The position numbers were made by a program, and so were the translations under genes. Below, piece by piece: positions 24,913 through 38,300 of a stretch of DNA of 64,000 nucleotides. The notes beneath the pieces were generated by a model, which made no database searches, was not told the origin of the DNA, and worked only from the letters and a program-made list of their open reading frames with translations. The first letter of the stretch is position 1. Each line of letters opens with the position of its first letter. Source of the DNA: Telopea speciosissima (lineage: Eukaryota; Streptophyta; Magnoliopsida; Proteales; Proteaceae); assembly GCF_018873765.1 (NCBI RefSeq), contig NC_057925.1, positions 698,927 to 762,926 of the forward strand, in the 5' to 3' direction.

Positions 24913-25035
24913 CTTTTTATAATGAAGAGAGAAGCGTAGGGTGTCTCATTGTTACCTGGCACTGCTTAGAGCGGGATAGTTTTGGCGCAAATATTTGGCG
25001 GTAAAAACCAAAATGCGAAAGCCAATCCCGCCAAA
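24913..25035 (-). promoter_or_regulatory. TATA box and E2F-like site cluster upstream of the broken gene
   Basis: On the minus strand TATAAAAAG lies at about 24913-24921, some 90 bases before the ATG at 24822. Just upstream are TTTGGCGC (24981-24988), which fits the plant E2F consensus TTTSSCGC, TTTGGCGG (24994-25001), and CCCGCCAAA (25027-25035, the reverse complement of TTTGGCGGG). Three such sites within 55 bases suggest S-phase expression. The motifs are seen; the regulation is inferred. Confidence 0.55.
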
Positions 25036-25490
25036 GCCGAACAACTAATTCGATTGCTAATTGTCAGATGTCAGAAAGAAAAAATTCCAATCAATCGATG
25101 GTCATAAACTATCCCCTCATTCCGCAAAATGCCGAAAGTACCGGAAGAGTCTCATCTAGAATTGCAGTAGGGTCGGGTTGAGCCGGCCTTTATAAAACCC
25201 TAATCCAACTTTAACTCCCTTTAGTTGGGCTCAGACTTAATCCGACCATGACTTAGGGCCAGAAAAATCCAACCTTGACCTGCCCCACTGACCCTGATTC
25301 GCCTTGATGATGGAGAGGGGAAAAGAAATGCATGAGCGGGAATGGGCCGGGAGAACATTATCAATTTTACATAAAATAACACTATAATAAAATGTATTCT
25401 ATCACTTATTGTCTTTATATATAAAATATTATATACAAAAATATGGGTGACGTTTAAAGTTTATAATGGTATGTATTATATCAACATATA

Positions 25491-25700
25491 TTTTATAGTA
25501 TAACTTAAATCAGGGTTGGGCCGGGCCGGGCCGGGCCATGCTTAGTTCGAGGCCTCAACCCTAACCCGACCCGATCCGATCCTAACTCAGGGCCATAAAT
25601 TTTCAGTCCTGACCCGTCCTCAGGGCCAAATATCTCAGTCCAGGCCTTGTTCGAGTTCAGGGCAGGTTCAGGCCGACAGGACCAAACTTACACCCCTAAT
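25491..25700. repeat. GGCC-rich dispersed repeat, copy 1
   Basis: A block of about 210 bases beginning TTTTATAGTATAACTTAAA and ending CCAAACTTACACCCCTAA. It contains GGGCCGGGCC runs and 'ggcctcaaccctaacccgac'-type text. A second copy lies about 720 bases downstream. The ACACCCCTA end is common among small plant transposons, but I see no target duplication. Confidence 0.6.
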
Positions 25701-26214
25701 CTCATCCAACTGCTCTGCTTGATCTACGACCATTCTGGAGATAAAATAGGGTGTTAACCGATCATTTTGCCCACCCATGGTTAGTAAGTTCGGGTACGGC
25801 AATTAATTGGCCCACACGATAATATTACGTTTTTAAAATCCGTCACAATAAAATGTGTATACGGTATGTGTTTAATACGTGTTTTAATATGATTGCTTAG
25901 AAAAAATATGGGAGTAAAATTACAGGTTTATCCTAGTAAAAATCAATGAGCAAACTGATTTTTTTGCAACTAAATTCTAATCTCTCTTGCTTTCATAAAC
26001 ACTTAAAAGTTAAGTGAGAAGAATTAGTAGATAGGTGAGCATTGTGCCGTATTTTATTGCAAGAAATCTCTACTTAGTTTCATGGCCTTTACACAAGCAT
26101 GGGGGCCAATAGGTGAGCATGTCGTAGTATTTACCCCAGGGGCAGAGGCGTCATCTCATGGTGCTCTGTGAAAGGGCATAGGAAACACCATCAAGTAGAG
26201 ATATTTTTCTCATA
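25701..26214. other. No gene recognised
   Basis: AT-rich sequence between the two GGCC-rich repeats. Nothing else could be supported. Confidence 0.4.
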
Positions 26215-26419
26215 TTTTATAGTATAACTTAAAACAGGGTCGGGCTGCGCCAGATCGGGCTCAGCTTATGGCCTCAACCTTGGCTCGGCCCAACCTGACC
26301 CTGACTCAGGGTGAGAAATTTCCAGCCTTGACCTGCCCTCAAGGCCAAGTATCTTAGCCCATGCCTTGTTTGGGCTCAGGGCGGGTTTGGGCCAACAAGG
26401 CCAAACTTGCACCCCTAGT
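26215..26419. repeat. GGCC-rich dispersed repeat, copy 2
   Basis: Second copy of the block at 25491-25700: the same start (TTTTATAGTATAACTTAAA), the same order of phrases and the end CCAAACTTGCACCCCTAG, with many substitutions between the two. Confidence 0.6.
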
Positions 26420-27151
26420 TTTTGGGTGTGAATCTTATTGTATCAGTTGGAATTAGGATCAATTATGATTGATTTGGCCGATTCACTGATCCAATTCTTA
26501 ATTCTTAAAACCTTAACCGTCAATCTTAAGGGTGTTAAACGATTCAATTACGTTTGGTTTAGCATGCTTAGGGGTAGAAATCGAAACCAAATCGTTCAAC
26601 TAAACAGTTTAAAAAAACGAAACCTGAATCATTTACTATAATGTTTCAGTTTAAACATTTTATTAGGTTTTTATAATTAATTTAATAGGTTTTTCAAACG
26701 GTTTTACACAATGAAACCTAAACAAGAGTTAGGTTTCAGGTTTGGGGGTTTTCTCATCGACTTTTGGGCTTTTAGGTTTTGTGTTTTAGATTTTAGATTT
26801 TTATTTCACTTAATTAAAACTAACAAATATGTATTAATATGCAATTGATATGACAATTAAAACGATGTTTCTTTAGAGTCACGTATAAAATTATACTACC
26901 TGATAGAATACGGTAAGAGTCGGATTATTGATTCATACGTCGGATACAGCAATTAATATGCGAACTTATTAATTATGCGCCCACCTCCTATGTGTCTTGG
27001 CGCACCTTGTACCCCCATTGCAGAGAACTTTATCCCAATCAATTACTAAATAATTCTAATTACACAAAATATATCAATTTCAGTTCCAATTTTATTGTTG
27101 ATTCAAGTTGACAGTTTTGGTCCCAAACAAACCTAATTTTAAAGCCCTTAA
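26420..27151. other. No gene recognised; AT-rich
   Basis: AT-rich, with stretches such as 'aatcgaaaccaaatcg' and 'ggtttcaggtttggggg' that resemble decayed MITE interiors. No boundaries could be fixed. Confidence 0.35.
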
Positions 27152-27419
27152 GGTCCTGCTTGTTTAGAGGGGAAGTTGGGAAGATGAGACCCACATGTTA
27201 GTAGGATTTTGTTGGGATGGAATTGTTGACGTAACGTTACTTTTCCCATTAATAGTAACCAATTTGGTGGGATTTTGAAGTGCTGCATCAGCAGACAAAA
27301 CAATTATTGATGTCCCCTGAACTTTTGTAAGTTTACCATTGGATTTTAAAATGCCACATCAGCATTTTCCCACCCCAATTCTCCTATCCCACCTAAATCC
27401 CCTCTAAACAAACGGAGCC
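27152..27419. mobile_element. Tourist-like (PIF/Harbinger) MITE
   Basis: A 268-bp element with inverted ends: GGTCCTGCTTGTTTAGAGGG on the left and, read from the right, GGCTCCGTTTGTTTAGAGGG. It is flanked by TAA on both sides (27149-27151 and 27420-27422). The 3-bp TAA/TTA duplication and the G-rich start fit Tourist-type MITEs. It has no coding capacity. Confidence 0.8.
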
Positions 27420-28227
27420 TAAAGAAATCTGATGTTAGTGGACTTGGACCATGACAACTAACCCAGATTGTAACTTCAAAAAATAAAAAGCAGTTCAACT
27501 ACATTTACATGAAGTAAATCCACTATAAAACATTGGATAGCATATATGGAATGCCATTACTAGTGGTTTTTTCATAGAATGGAAAATCCCATCACTCCTC
27601 CTCACCGAAGTGTATTGACGACCTTATTGGTCTTCGTTCCAGATCCTCCTCCTATAGCACATAACGAGGGGGAGACATACAACAAGACAATGGAGATACG
27701 ACAGTGATTATGTTTCTCCTAGGTGATGTAAATAGGGAGACAAGTCCCTCAAGAGCCAGCAGTTAAATCTCACCTGATGAGAAGATCTACGAGGGGGTGA
27801 CAATCATCTACCATAGTTCCAACATATCAGTATATGTAGGTAAACCGAAATGCTTTTGAAAAAACAAAGGCCGATGAGTGGAAAATCCATGCAAGTGGAT
27901 TAGTTGCATAATGGATGTACAAGCTTTGATCGGTGCAAAGTTGGATCCGTTTCATGATTGATAGTTTTTCATTCGAGAGGCTAACACTACACATAATGTG
28001 CATAGAATTGCCCAAATATTGGTGTATATGGAACAATGCATGGAGAAATAGTAGTGCACATAGAATGATAAAGATTGCGACGAGTAAATCGTTTGCAAAG
28101 GCAAAGGAACCACATTGTAGGAAGATGAGTTATCAAGATGGAGGGGAAGTGAGAGGGAGATAGGGGGGAGGGAGAATGTTGGGCAACAAGCTTGAGGCGA
28201 ATTGGAACATTTACAGAGGTTGGATTA
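27420..28227. other. No gene recognised
   Basis: Short frames only, none recognisable. It separates the two MITEs. Confidence 0.4.
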
Positions 28228-28728
28228 AGGGTGTCAATTGGTTCGATTCAGTTCTTGGTTTAGTTTCAGATCGGTTTTATGATACAATATATAAAAACCA
28301 AAATCAAACCAAATGTGTGCAGTTATAGTTGGTTCCAGTTTGGTTTTATTTGACTCTCTTTAACTTGTATACAATCACGACAATTTTGTATTATTTGGTT
28401 ACCTTACTTGGTTTAGTATGAGATTTGAGAATGTCTTATATTGGCCTTGAATTTAAAGAAGAAAGACTAGGAAATTAGAAAAATTGAAATCTTATAATTC
28501 AAGTTATAGCCTTTTAGGATTTAGTATGACTTAAGTTTGGGTCGGGTTCGATTTATACGGGTTACACTTCATTTGATTTGGTTCAAACCAACAAATAATG
28601 GACACCAGATAGAATAAAATTTTACTAAACGAAAACTAAGATCGAGCCAAGAAAATAAAAGAAAACAACTTTTTTTGCCGGTTCAATTTTAACGTCCGGT
28701 ATCGGTGCTGATTTTAAATTGGCACCCT
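28228..28728. mobile_element. MITE-like element with TTA flanks
   Basis: About 500 bp bounded by AGGGTGTCAATTGG on the left and, read from the right end, AGGGTGCCAATTT. TTA flanks it on both sides (28225-28227 and 28729-28731). The interior is rich in GGTTTGGTT-type text and its reverse complement. The 3-bp duplication suggests PIF/Harbinger affinity, but similar ends also occur in hAT-type MITEs. Confidence 0.55.
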
Positions 28729-29121
28729 TTAGGGTTGAATATATGGGGCTTAGAAACCACATGGTAAACCGGGTTTAATATTTTACACAGGCCCTATGAG
28801 CCCATTCAAAATGGGCCAAGATGTGCAGCATAATTTACCACCACGGCACCACCCTCAAAAAATGAAAAGCATTGTATACGGATTGCAGTCAAACAGTCAA
28901 AGTTTATTCGGTTGCTTCTCATTGGCTGTAGAAATCAAATTGCTAAACTGGTCAGAAGGATAGTCGGGGATGCCAATTTAGGAAATTCGTAGCCATCCGA
29001 TCTCCTCACAACGAGACCATTGAATAGTCCATGATCAAAAGATTCTAATCATCCAACGGTTAAAACGATTCGATCATTTTTTGGATTTTACGCTTATTAA
29101 CGGTTCTGATTGTCTTAACAC

Positions 29122-29221
29122 GGGCCCACCTCCATCGGCGAAGCTCTACGATCACGAACAAATCCTATTTCTTCTTCACACTATGGCGCTGGAACGGAAA
29201 GCCCTGAAAGCAGAAACCTAG
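29122..29221 (+). promoter_or_regulatory. Site II-like motif and upstream ORF in the NOT3 leader
   Basis: GGGCCCA at 29122-29128 matches the core of the site II (TCP-binding) elements common in plant housekeeping promoters; no TATA box is obvious. An upstream ATG at 29183 opens a 12-residue frame (MALERKALKAET) closed by TAG at 29219-29221, 80 bases before the main ATG. Whether it lies in the mRNA depends on the start site, which I cannot see. Confidence 0.4.
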
Positions 29222-29301
29222 AAGATACAAATCGAAACTCCACTGTTAAATGTTAGAGCTCTCATATTCGTTGTACTTGGCTACTTTTCTTCAGCTTCAC
29301 C

Positions 29302-32300
29302 ATGGGAGCTAGCCGAAAGCTTCAGGGAGAGATCGATCGGGTCCTCAAGAAGGTCCAAGAAGGCGTTGATGTCTTCGACAGCATCTGGAACAAGGTCCCT
29401 TCGAAGGAACATGCACCGAGGAATACATTTACGATTATTGAATTATTTCTTTACATTATTGGAGGGTGATTCGGTTCCCTCGTTAGTCAATACTGATGGT
29501 TCTTTTGATGTTTAGGTTTACGATACTGACAATGCGAACCAAAAGGAGAAATTCGAGGCTGATTTGAAGAAAGAGATCAAGAAGCTTCAGAGATACCGAG
29601 ACCAGATCAAGACATGGATACAGTCGAGTGAGATCAAAGACAAGAAGGTTAGCGACTGTTACTTTCCCTTTTTTTTTTTTTTTTTAAAGTGTGGTTCCTT
29701 TTTGAAATTTCCGGGCTAGTAGAAATTCTTAAAAGAGACAACATAAAAATCGAAATTACAATGTGATCAGTTAAACCACAAAACTGAAGCACATTACATG
29801 GGTAAATACAGTTTTTGATATACAGAGATAGTTAATGTGAGGCATCCATTTCCATGTTATTGTCAATTTGTCATTATGTTTGATTCCCTTTAGCTAATTA
29901 ATTAGTCGTTGGGATTGCCTTTGTGATTCTCATTTCAATGATTGTTTTGGTGGACGTTTTATAACTTGCCGCTACTGAAAAACTCTCCAAGTTGCTTTAG
30001 AAATCACCCTAGATTACAATACTATTTATTAGTTCTTCAAGAAATGGGTGTAGCGAACTGTTAATGAAAAACCGGTTTCTGGAGGTTGTATATTACCTTT
30101 TCTTGTTGCCTTCAAAAAAATTGTTGCTTATATTATGAGAATAATCGGTTTTAGAGTAAGATAGAGGGCTTGGATTAGAGCTCGTTCTGAATTTTCAATT
30201 AAAATAATGGTGTTCTGGCTATGAGAGGAGACTTTAAGAAATTGAAAAAACTTTCTAGATAAGAAAAGAAAATTTAGTGACCAAATTTGATTCAATAGCA
30301 TATGGTTTCTCATGGGATACGAATAATGCCAATAAAGCAAAATCATCTAGTATGTGGGTTTCCTAAAGGATCTCATGGACTTTTTTTTGGATCCATAGTT
30401 GTACGGCATATAGGCGACCCAAGGTGTTGGAGGGGGGTTCCAGATGCAAGGCGACCAAGCTGTCCAAGGCCCTAGACGCTTCGACAATTATGTTTGCGTC
30501 CATGGGGTACTAGAATTGGTGATCGGTCAACTGATACACATGAGCCTTTGAAAAAAATCAAGCAAAAGCAATAGAAGAGAAGTTACCTAGGGAGTGGGAA
30601 CACCCCAATGCCATAAGGAGATCCCCTTGTCTTTACAAGAATTCTGAAAAATAAAGAGTGATAGGCTTGAAGGCTTTAAATTTGTATATTCTTCTCTTTG
30701 TCTCATGTTTGTTTTGTTGGGGGCAGATTAGTTGTGTACTACTAAGGAGGACTAACCTGTCTTTTGTTTGTTTGTTGGTTAAACCATGTCTTTTCTATGT
30801 AAGTGTAGTATTGTCTTTTACTTGTCTTAGTGAAAATCGTGGGCTTATGTATGGGTGCCCTAACAAGTAAGAGACAATACAACCTTACAAGCAAAAGAAA
30901 TGGTTTATACAACCAACAAACAAAAGACAGGTTGGTCCCCCTTAGTAGTATATGACTGATCTGTTCCCAACACACAAACATAAGTCAATGAGAAGAAATT
31001 ACAAACTTAAAGCCTTCAAGTCTGTCACTCTTTATTTTCCAGAATTCTTGTGTGGAGAAGGGGATCTACTTATGGCCTTGGGGTGGTCCCACTTCCTGTG
31101 TAACTTCTCTTCTATTGCTCCTGCTTGATCTCTCTCAAAGGATGCATGTATATCAGTTGCATCAGGTTGCCCCTGCATCTGTTTGATTTTTAGATGAAGC
31201 CTATTGCAACTCTTTGATGAGAGCCAATGTAGGGTTGTCTCCTTTTGGAAAATCCTTTATCCATTTTGGTTTCGAAGATAAAATCTTGTAGAAGTTTAAT
31301 TTTTTTGGCCTGATTTTGGGATATTTGGAAGAAGGGAAAGAGGGATTCTTTTGTTGGAGACTTTGTTGTCTTTTGAAATCTATCTTCATTTGGTTAGATT
31401 TTTAAAGGGTGTCTATTGAAGAAAATCATGAGGGCGGGCCTTGGTGCAACAGTAAAGGTTGCTCATCTGGAAACAGCCTCTCTTCGAAAGTGGGGGTAAG
31501 GCTGCGTGCACTATAACCCTCCCTAGACCCCACAGTGGAGGAGTCTTGTGCATTGGGTACGCCCTCTTTTTTTTATTGAAAACAATCATTCATCTTGGCA
31601 GTTATGTACTTGTGTTTGTTCCGGTTGGGTCACACATTCTTCAAGTTCTTCCTCAGAGGGTTTTGCTCCTTTAAAATAGACATTACTTGTGCCCTTTGGT
31701 GGAGTAGTACTTCTGTATAACTAGAGCGTGGTTCAAAATTTTGCTAGTTTCGACATGCTTGAGACGAAATAGGAGGCGAAACTCAGAAGCAACATAATTT
31801 CTTTAGAAATTTCCCTAATTTTGGTTACAAAAAATGCACCGTTTCACCAAAATTTCGACAGTTTCAGTAATGTAGTCCTAGATAAGTAGATAGACAAAGG
31901 TCTACCAGGAGCCAAGTGAACCAGGACCTCCCTAAACAGCTGCCCGATTGGGCAAAATTGGGGAATTAAGTCAATTCTAGGGTTAGGGTTAGGGTAGTGG
32001 CTAAGTGTGATAGATGGTAATGCTAGGCAGATCTAGGGGCAGCTATTGATATAGGTTTGATGTTGTTTGCGTGAGAAAATAAAAAATAGAGAATTAGGGT
32101 TTCAGGTTTTGGGAAAGAGCGATGGGTTTCTGGGTTTAGGATGGGAATTTGAACTAGGGCTTTTGGGCGAGTGTTAGGACCGGTGGGATGAAGGTTCAGG
32201 TGTAGCAGGGTGTGACTTTGATGGTTAGATTAATCTAGACAGGATTTTAGGGTTTTAATAGAGATGAGGGGATTTTAGGGTTTTGAGGTAGGAATGGGGG

Positions 32301-35300
32301 CAGAACCTAGGATCGAGTGGAGGGGTGCTAAGAAGGAGCTATGGTCCAAATTTGGTGGGACTCTAATGGAGGAATGAAGCTGGACAGATTTAAAATGAGT
32401 TAGGGTTTAATAGACCTAGGGTTTAATGGGGATCAGGTAGCATTAATGGAGGGGATGGTATTGAGGATCGTCTGACTTAGGTTAGAGGAATAGGAGAAGA
32501 ATGGGATGCTGAAACAGTAAATTACTTGTAATTGAGATTCTCCAATGGCAGCAGCTTGGAGAAGAACTAGAGCAGAACCTCCCGATCTACAAGATGCAAG
32601 GAGTCGATCGGAGTACACCAATCCCTTCACCTTGATATTACTCACAAGGTTCATTCTCAAAGGAGCATGGCAGCAGTAGCAAACAAGCAACAAGCAGAAA
32701 CGATTTTTGAAGTCTGAATAATGTGGGGGAGCCTTCTCATGATTTTATTAATATAATAGGCCAATGGCTTAAGTCTTAGATCTATTACAACTCTCCCCTC
32801 TTTAGAAATCGTGGAGGGGTATAATTAAACAACTTAAAACAGTTTTAAAACACTTAAAACAGCTGAAATTAAAGAGATCCTAAGTAACCAATAGGAAATA
32901 AGAACCTATCAGCCAATAGGATCATTTCACTTAAATTGAACCAAGTATGAACCAGTTCAATTTAAGTTTACAATTAAACTGAAAAAAAACTAAGTATAGA
33001 ATGCAGAAAATAAACTAAGGCTAAAATAACTATGACCCTATGATTAGGGTGGCTTCTTCAGCTCGTGGATGCTTGGATCTGCATCATTTGGTTGAAAATT
33101 TTGGTCATTTCAGCCGTTTGTACCCCAAAATGGCTGTTTACCTCCAATATGTAGATGGGGCCATTTACAAGGCAGTTGTGGACTATGAGCATTTCTTCTC
33201 GAACACTATGACGTGACATGTATTAGTCATGCCATTGGACGAAAATGCACGTCGGCTCCATCAGACCATGAGTGGACTTGATCCAGCATGTCATAGATCG
33301 TATTAGCAGACAATATTGTATTGTTGGGAGGCTTGGGACTTAGGTGTCTATGTTAACTGTACTTTGTAGTTTGTACTATTTCATAAATAATTAATCAATA
33401 TTATGTTTCTTCATTCATGGTGCATAGTTTACTTCTTTTATTAGGCTATTCTATCTTTTAGTACTAAAACAATGTGTATGGTAGGCAATATTACGCAAGG
33501 TATACAGTAGTGTTCGACGTTTACTATCAACCAAGAGTGCAAATCCAAAACACCACTTTGCGTGACTTTTCTTGCAATATGAAGGTTTACATATGTTTAC
33601 ATAGGCTAAAACAATGTTTCCCTGAAGTATTGGAGTCTAATATGGCCGTTTGCCGACCGAAACGGCCTACTGAAACTGTATGCCAAAAAATACATTGTTT
33701 CAGCCAAATTTCTGTTTGATCGACAGTCCTACCAAAACGAGTTTTCAAATTATGAACTAGAGGAAGTCACAGCATTTGGTGAAATTTCCCAAAATAGTTT
33801 TCCACTTTGCTGTCTGCTCCACACTGAATCAGGGAAAAAGTCATGGTGGTCTGTTCTAGGCTGTTGAATCTTGGGGTCATATGCCATACAAACCACTCTA
33901 CATTGAGAGGATATGTTCTAGAGGTTCATTGAGGGGGGGGGGGCGATCTTATGTACGTCAAAATTGTCATGTCTCGGCCTTTCTATTTCCATATATCATG
34001 TTAATTGTTGATAATTTTTCCATCTTAACTTCCCTATGTTACCCTAATTACACCTCTAATTTATTAGGTAAGTAGTATTTATACCATACTCAAGATCCTC
34101 ATTTCCAACTTCTTTTACCCCCACATGGGTTTACCCAGTGCACGAGGCTCCTGCCACTGCGGGTCTGGGGTGGGTCATAATGTACACAGCATTACCCATT
34201 TACCCCTACTTTTGCAGAGAGGCCGTTTCCAGGGGAGGAAATATCAAATACCACTACAAAAGACATTGGTGGAGGGCTGGTTAGGAGAAGAGGGGAAAAT
34301 CTAGGAAGAATCAGAGTTGCAGGGGGAGAGAAAGAATCACACAAGGAGGGGAGAAAGGATCGCACAACACCAAGCCAGACAGGCACTCTTAACACAAACT
34401 CAATTCATTCTTCAAATCTGAGTTCTAATTGCACGGTTACATGTACTTAAATAAAAAGAAACCCAACGTGAAAAGGAAACCTACTCTAATTTGGATCCGC
34501 AAATTAATTAGTAAAATAAATCCTAGTCGCTATCTTCTACTTAAGCTATCAAAATAAAATATTGCATGTTAATCCCAAAGTAGAAGTATATAAAAATCCT
34601 AAAATATCCTACTAGCCAAAAACACAAATTGGACCCGGTTTATCTCTGTTTGGGTTCCTAAGTGGGTTTGGATCGGTCCAAGGTAGTGCACCTGCATCAG
34701 ACATGACTTGTGGTTTGGGCCTTTAAAGAATTTCGAGACCTAAGCTGGCAAGACTTCTTGTCAATTCATCAAAGACATCAATGCTGGCTTCCTATACTTT
34801 TTTGTTTCTATGGTTAACCATAACCACTCTGTACAACATTTTAGTAGTATTATTAAATTTGTTCCATTAACTGGAAGAAAAAGCCAATGCAGAGAAGTTG
34901 AGTGTCAGAAATTCAATTTGGCTGCAGCCAAGGGATCAAGCATCGAGGCTGTGCTCTTGTTTTTATCAATAGCGTATTGGTTAACAGAGAGAAAATCTTC
35001 TCATGGATTGATTTGCGAAAAACATCAGAAAGAGTTCAAATGATATAATTTGGTAGGGATTGGGTCATAAGGGAGTGTTAGCTGTATCAATTGACGTCAT
35101 TAAGGTTATTCATGAGAAGTTGGTGCAATTTAATCTAAAAATTAAGAAGGTTGTGACTTTAGGGGGAAATTGCTTACATTAGGAATTTAGGATATAGCAA
35201 TGATGTGGTTAAATGCACCATATTACTTTTTGAATGATAGTTTTAAAATTTTGCATTGGCCATGTTAGCCCTCTATGTGGTCTGATAATGGCAGTGTCCT

Positions 35301-38300
35301 TTCTTTTACATTTGCCCCTATGACATATTATTGTTGGTGTTTGTGATTAATATAATAGTGCACTTATATATGATGATCATTTCTTTTGTCATTCATTTTA
35401 TATGTACAAGAATGCATTTAGTTCCCTCAGAAAACTTACTTTGTATGTCTTCATGGTTGAACTTTATTTTGTTCGGTTGATGGTGGGTAATGCTCTTCTT
35501 TAATAGATTTTCCATTGATAATGGTGTATGTTCTTTGCAGTTGGAATGTTTTAATTTATATTATTTATCTGGTATTTCAAGTATGAACTGTGAATAATCA
35601 ATTTTTCGTTTGATATATGTTGACATAGGTTAGTGCCTCTTATGAGCAGGCTCTGCTGGATGCTCGCAAGCAAATTGAACGTGAAATGGAAAGATTTAAG
35701 GTCTGTGAAAAAGAGACTAAGACGAAAGCCTTCAGTAAAGAAGGGTTGGGTCAGCAACCCAAAACTGTAAGTGTTACTGAACCTACTTTCACATGGATGC
35801 AAACTGTCAAATATTGTTCTAAAGATGAAATTACTAATAGACTACTAGTACGCACCTCCATATGCGTTCATCCTCTTAATTGCAAACTAGTACTGGACAG
35901 AGTTCTTTCTCATCCATCTCTTCACAATGAAAAGATTCAAAATGATTTGATATTGATAGTATTCCAGTTATATTTGTCATTTGTGAGTTTTAACCTAGTT
36001 TTATCTCTTTTGTTTTGCCTCAAGTTTTTCTTCAATCCACATTTTGTTTCATTTCTATATTTTTATTGAATGTTCTTCTAATATTTTGTGGTAGGATCCC
36101 AAAGAGAAAGCTAAATCAGAGACAAGGGATTGGCTGAACAATGTGGTATGGATCAACAGCTGTTATCATTATATGTTTTTCTGTCCATCTTCTGAACTTG
36201 GAAAAGGTGGTATTCACTCTGATACTAATCTGCAGCTACTTGATTTTCATTTTCAAAGTGTCACCAATGATGGTGCAACAAACTGTTCTTTTGTTTTTTG
36301 TTGAATGGCTGGTCTGTGAATAATCATGCCTGTGTTTGGTGATGCATACATTAGTACATTACTGATGGGTGGTTTGAAGCCATTGGGTTCTTTCCCCAAC
36401 CCTCTTTCCCGCCACCCCCCCCCCCCCCCCCAAAAAAAAAAAAAAAAAAAAAAAAGAAGGAAAAAGCACAGGCATCTATCATTTGTATTTATGAAGGATT
36501 TATCAATGGTTGATTGCCTGAAATGGAGTCTACATCATCATTGTTCCTGTATCAAATTTCAAGTTTATATATATTTATTTTCTATATTGATTGACTTGGA
36601 TGTGATTGTGATTTAGTACTTTGATGTTGTATTTCAATCATGTGTGTAAATCCTAAAGATGTCTTCTTACATAGGTTGGGGAGCTGGAGACTCAAGTTGA
36701 TCACTTTGAAGCAGAGATTGAGGGGCTCTCTGTTAAGAAAGGAAAGACAAGGCCACCCCGATTGGTAGGCTGGGAGGGAAAACTATTTACTTGAGATGAC
36801 TTATGTCCATTTTCTTAGTGAATAATCTTAATCTTACTTTTGCAGACACATTTGGAGACGTCTATTGTTCGGCATAAAGCTCATATAATGAAGTTGGAAT
36901 TGATCCTGAGGCTGCTGGATAATGATGAATTGAGTCCCGAGCAAGTTAATGACGTCAGAGATTTCTTAGAAGACTATGTTGAACGCAATCAGGTTTGTAC
37001 TAAATGATGATGGGATACCCTTCATTTATTTAGTCATCCTTAGTATGACCCATCTCCTGGCTATTCTAACTCATTGGAGTATATGACTACATTTCCTCTC
37101 TAGGTTTCTATGTTTGGCATGATCTGTGTAAATGGTTCGTCTTGGATCATTTGTTAGTAGTAATACATATGGTTTTCCTTTTCAATTATTTCTGCAGGAG
37201 GATTTTGAAGAATTTAGTGATGTTGATGAGCTCTACAACTCTTTACCATTAGATAATTTGGAGTCCCTTGAAGATTTGGTTACAATTGTTCCTCCTGGAC
37301 TTGTTAAGGTGAGCTCCTTCTGCTTCATATAAGCAAGGTTGATCGTTATGATTCCATGAAAGTAAAGACGCTACTCTGAACATTTTATATTGTCACACTT
37401 TTTCTCCTGATAGGGTGTTAGTGCTGCTGGCGCAGTTTTAGGATTGAAGACTTCTTTAGCAGTTTCAACAACTCAAGTATCGGTATGTACTTAAGTACTT
37501 TCCATTGTTGGGAAAAAAAAGGACATTACTAGGGAGAAAAAATTGAATGATCATGTGGTACTCAGTCCTGAACTCCGGATAAAAGTAATTCACCTCCCCA
37601 TCTCCAAACCGCCCCCCCTGGCCCAAAAAAAAAAAAGCATGTAGAAGCATGTCTTGGCACATATTGAGGAATATTGAGGTGGGAAGTGTGTATGTGTTTG
37701 TTTTTTCGACAGGAAAACATCTCCTTTAATCAGTGTTTAATGGAAACATCTGACTTATTCTAGAAATAACCCATTAGAAGACTTTGTTGATCCATCCTAT
37801 CTCACCTCAGTTTTCTGATTGGCCAGAAGATAACTAATGGTGGATCCTACTTTCTTATTGGGCAACCAATTTGTGAAGGATTCTTAATTTTTGTTGATTA
37901 GGATATACTATAGAGTAGCTAAAACAGCTGAAATTTCATTGTTCATGTGTTCCACGTGTGCTTTGTACAACAATCATGCGTGCTGATTTTTATTAGTTGT
38001 TTTTATTCAATATCTGTGTTGTTCTGTCCTACCATGTTCCTTTTTGTTTGCTTGTTTGGATTTAGCACATGAAATGAATGGTGATTTGAGTTTTTTTTAA
38101 ATTTTATTTTATTATCCCATTTTGATGCTTACTGTTGAAGTACTACTGATTTTGTAGTGTGTTTACACTATACTTATTTGTTCCTCTTGGTGACCTGCAA
38201 ATTGGCTGTTTTCTTGCCTTTGCTTAACGTAGTGTTGTGTTTGATGATTCATTTCTAGGCACCATTAGCATCTACTACTCAACAGGGTAACTCAATTCAG

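Noticed and set aside
27590-28160. Possible small gene between the two MITEs
   Set aside because: Frames are short, unlike known proteins, and no promoter or splice pattern supports them.
31978-31996. Telomere-like TTAGGG repeats
   Set aside because: Only about three units, inside a repeat that is generally rich in TAGGGTT; no array and not the plant TTTAGGG type.
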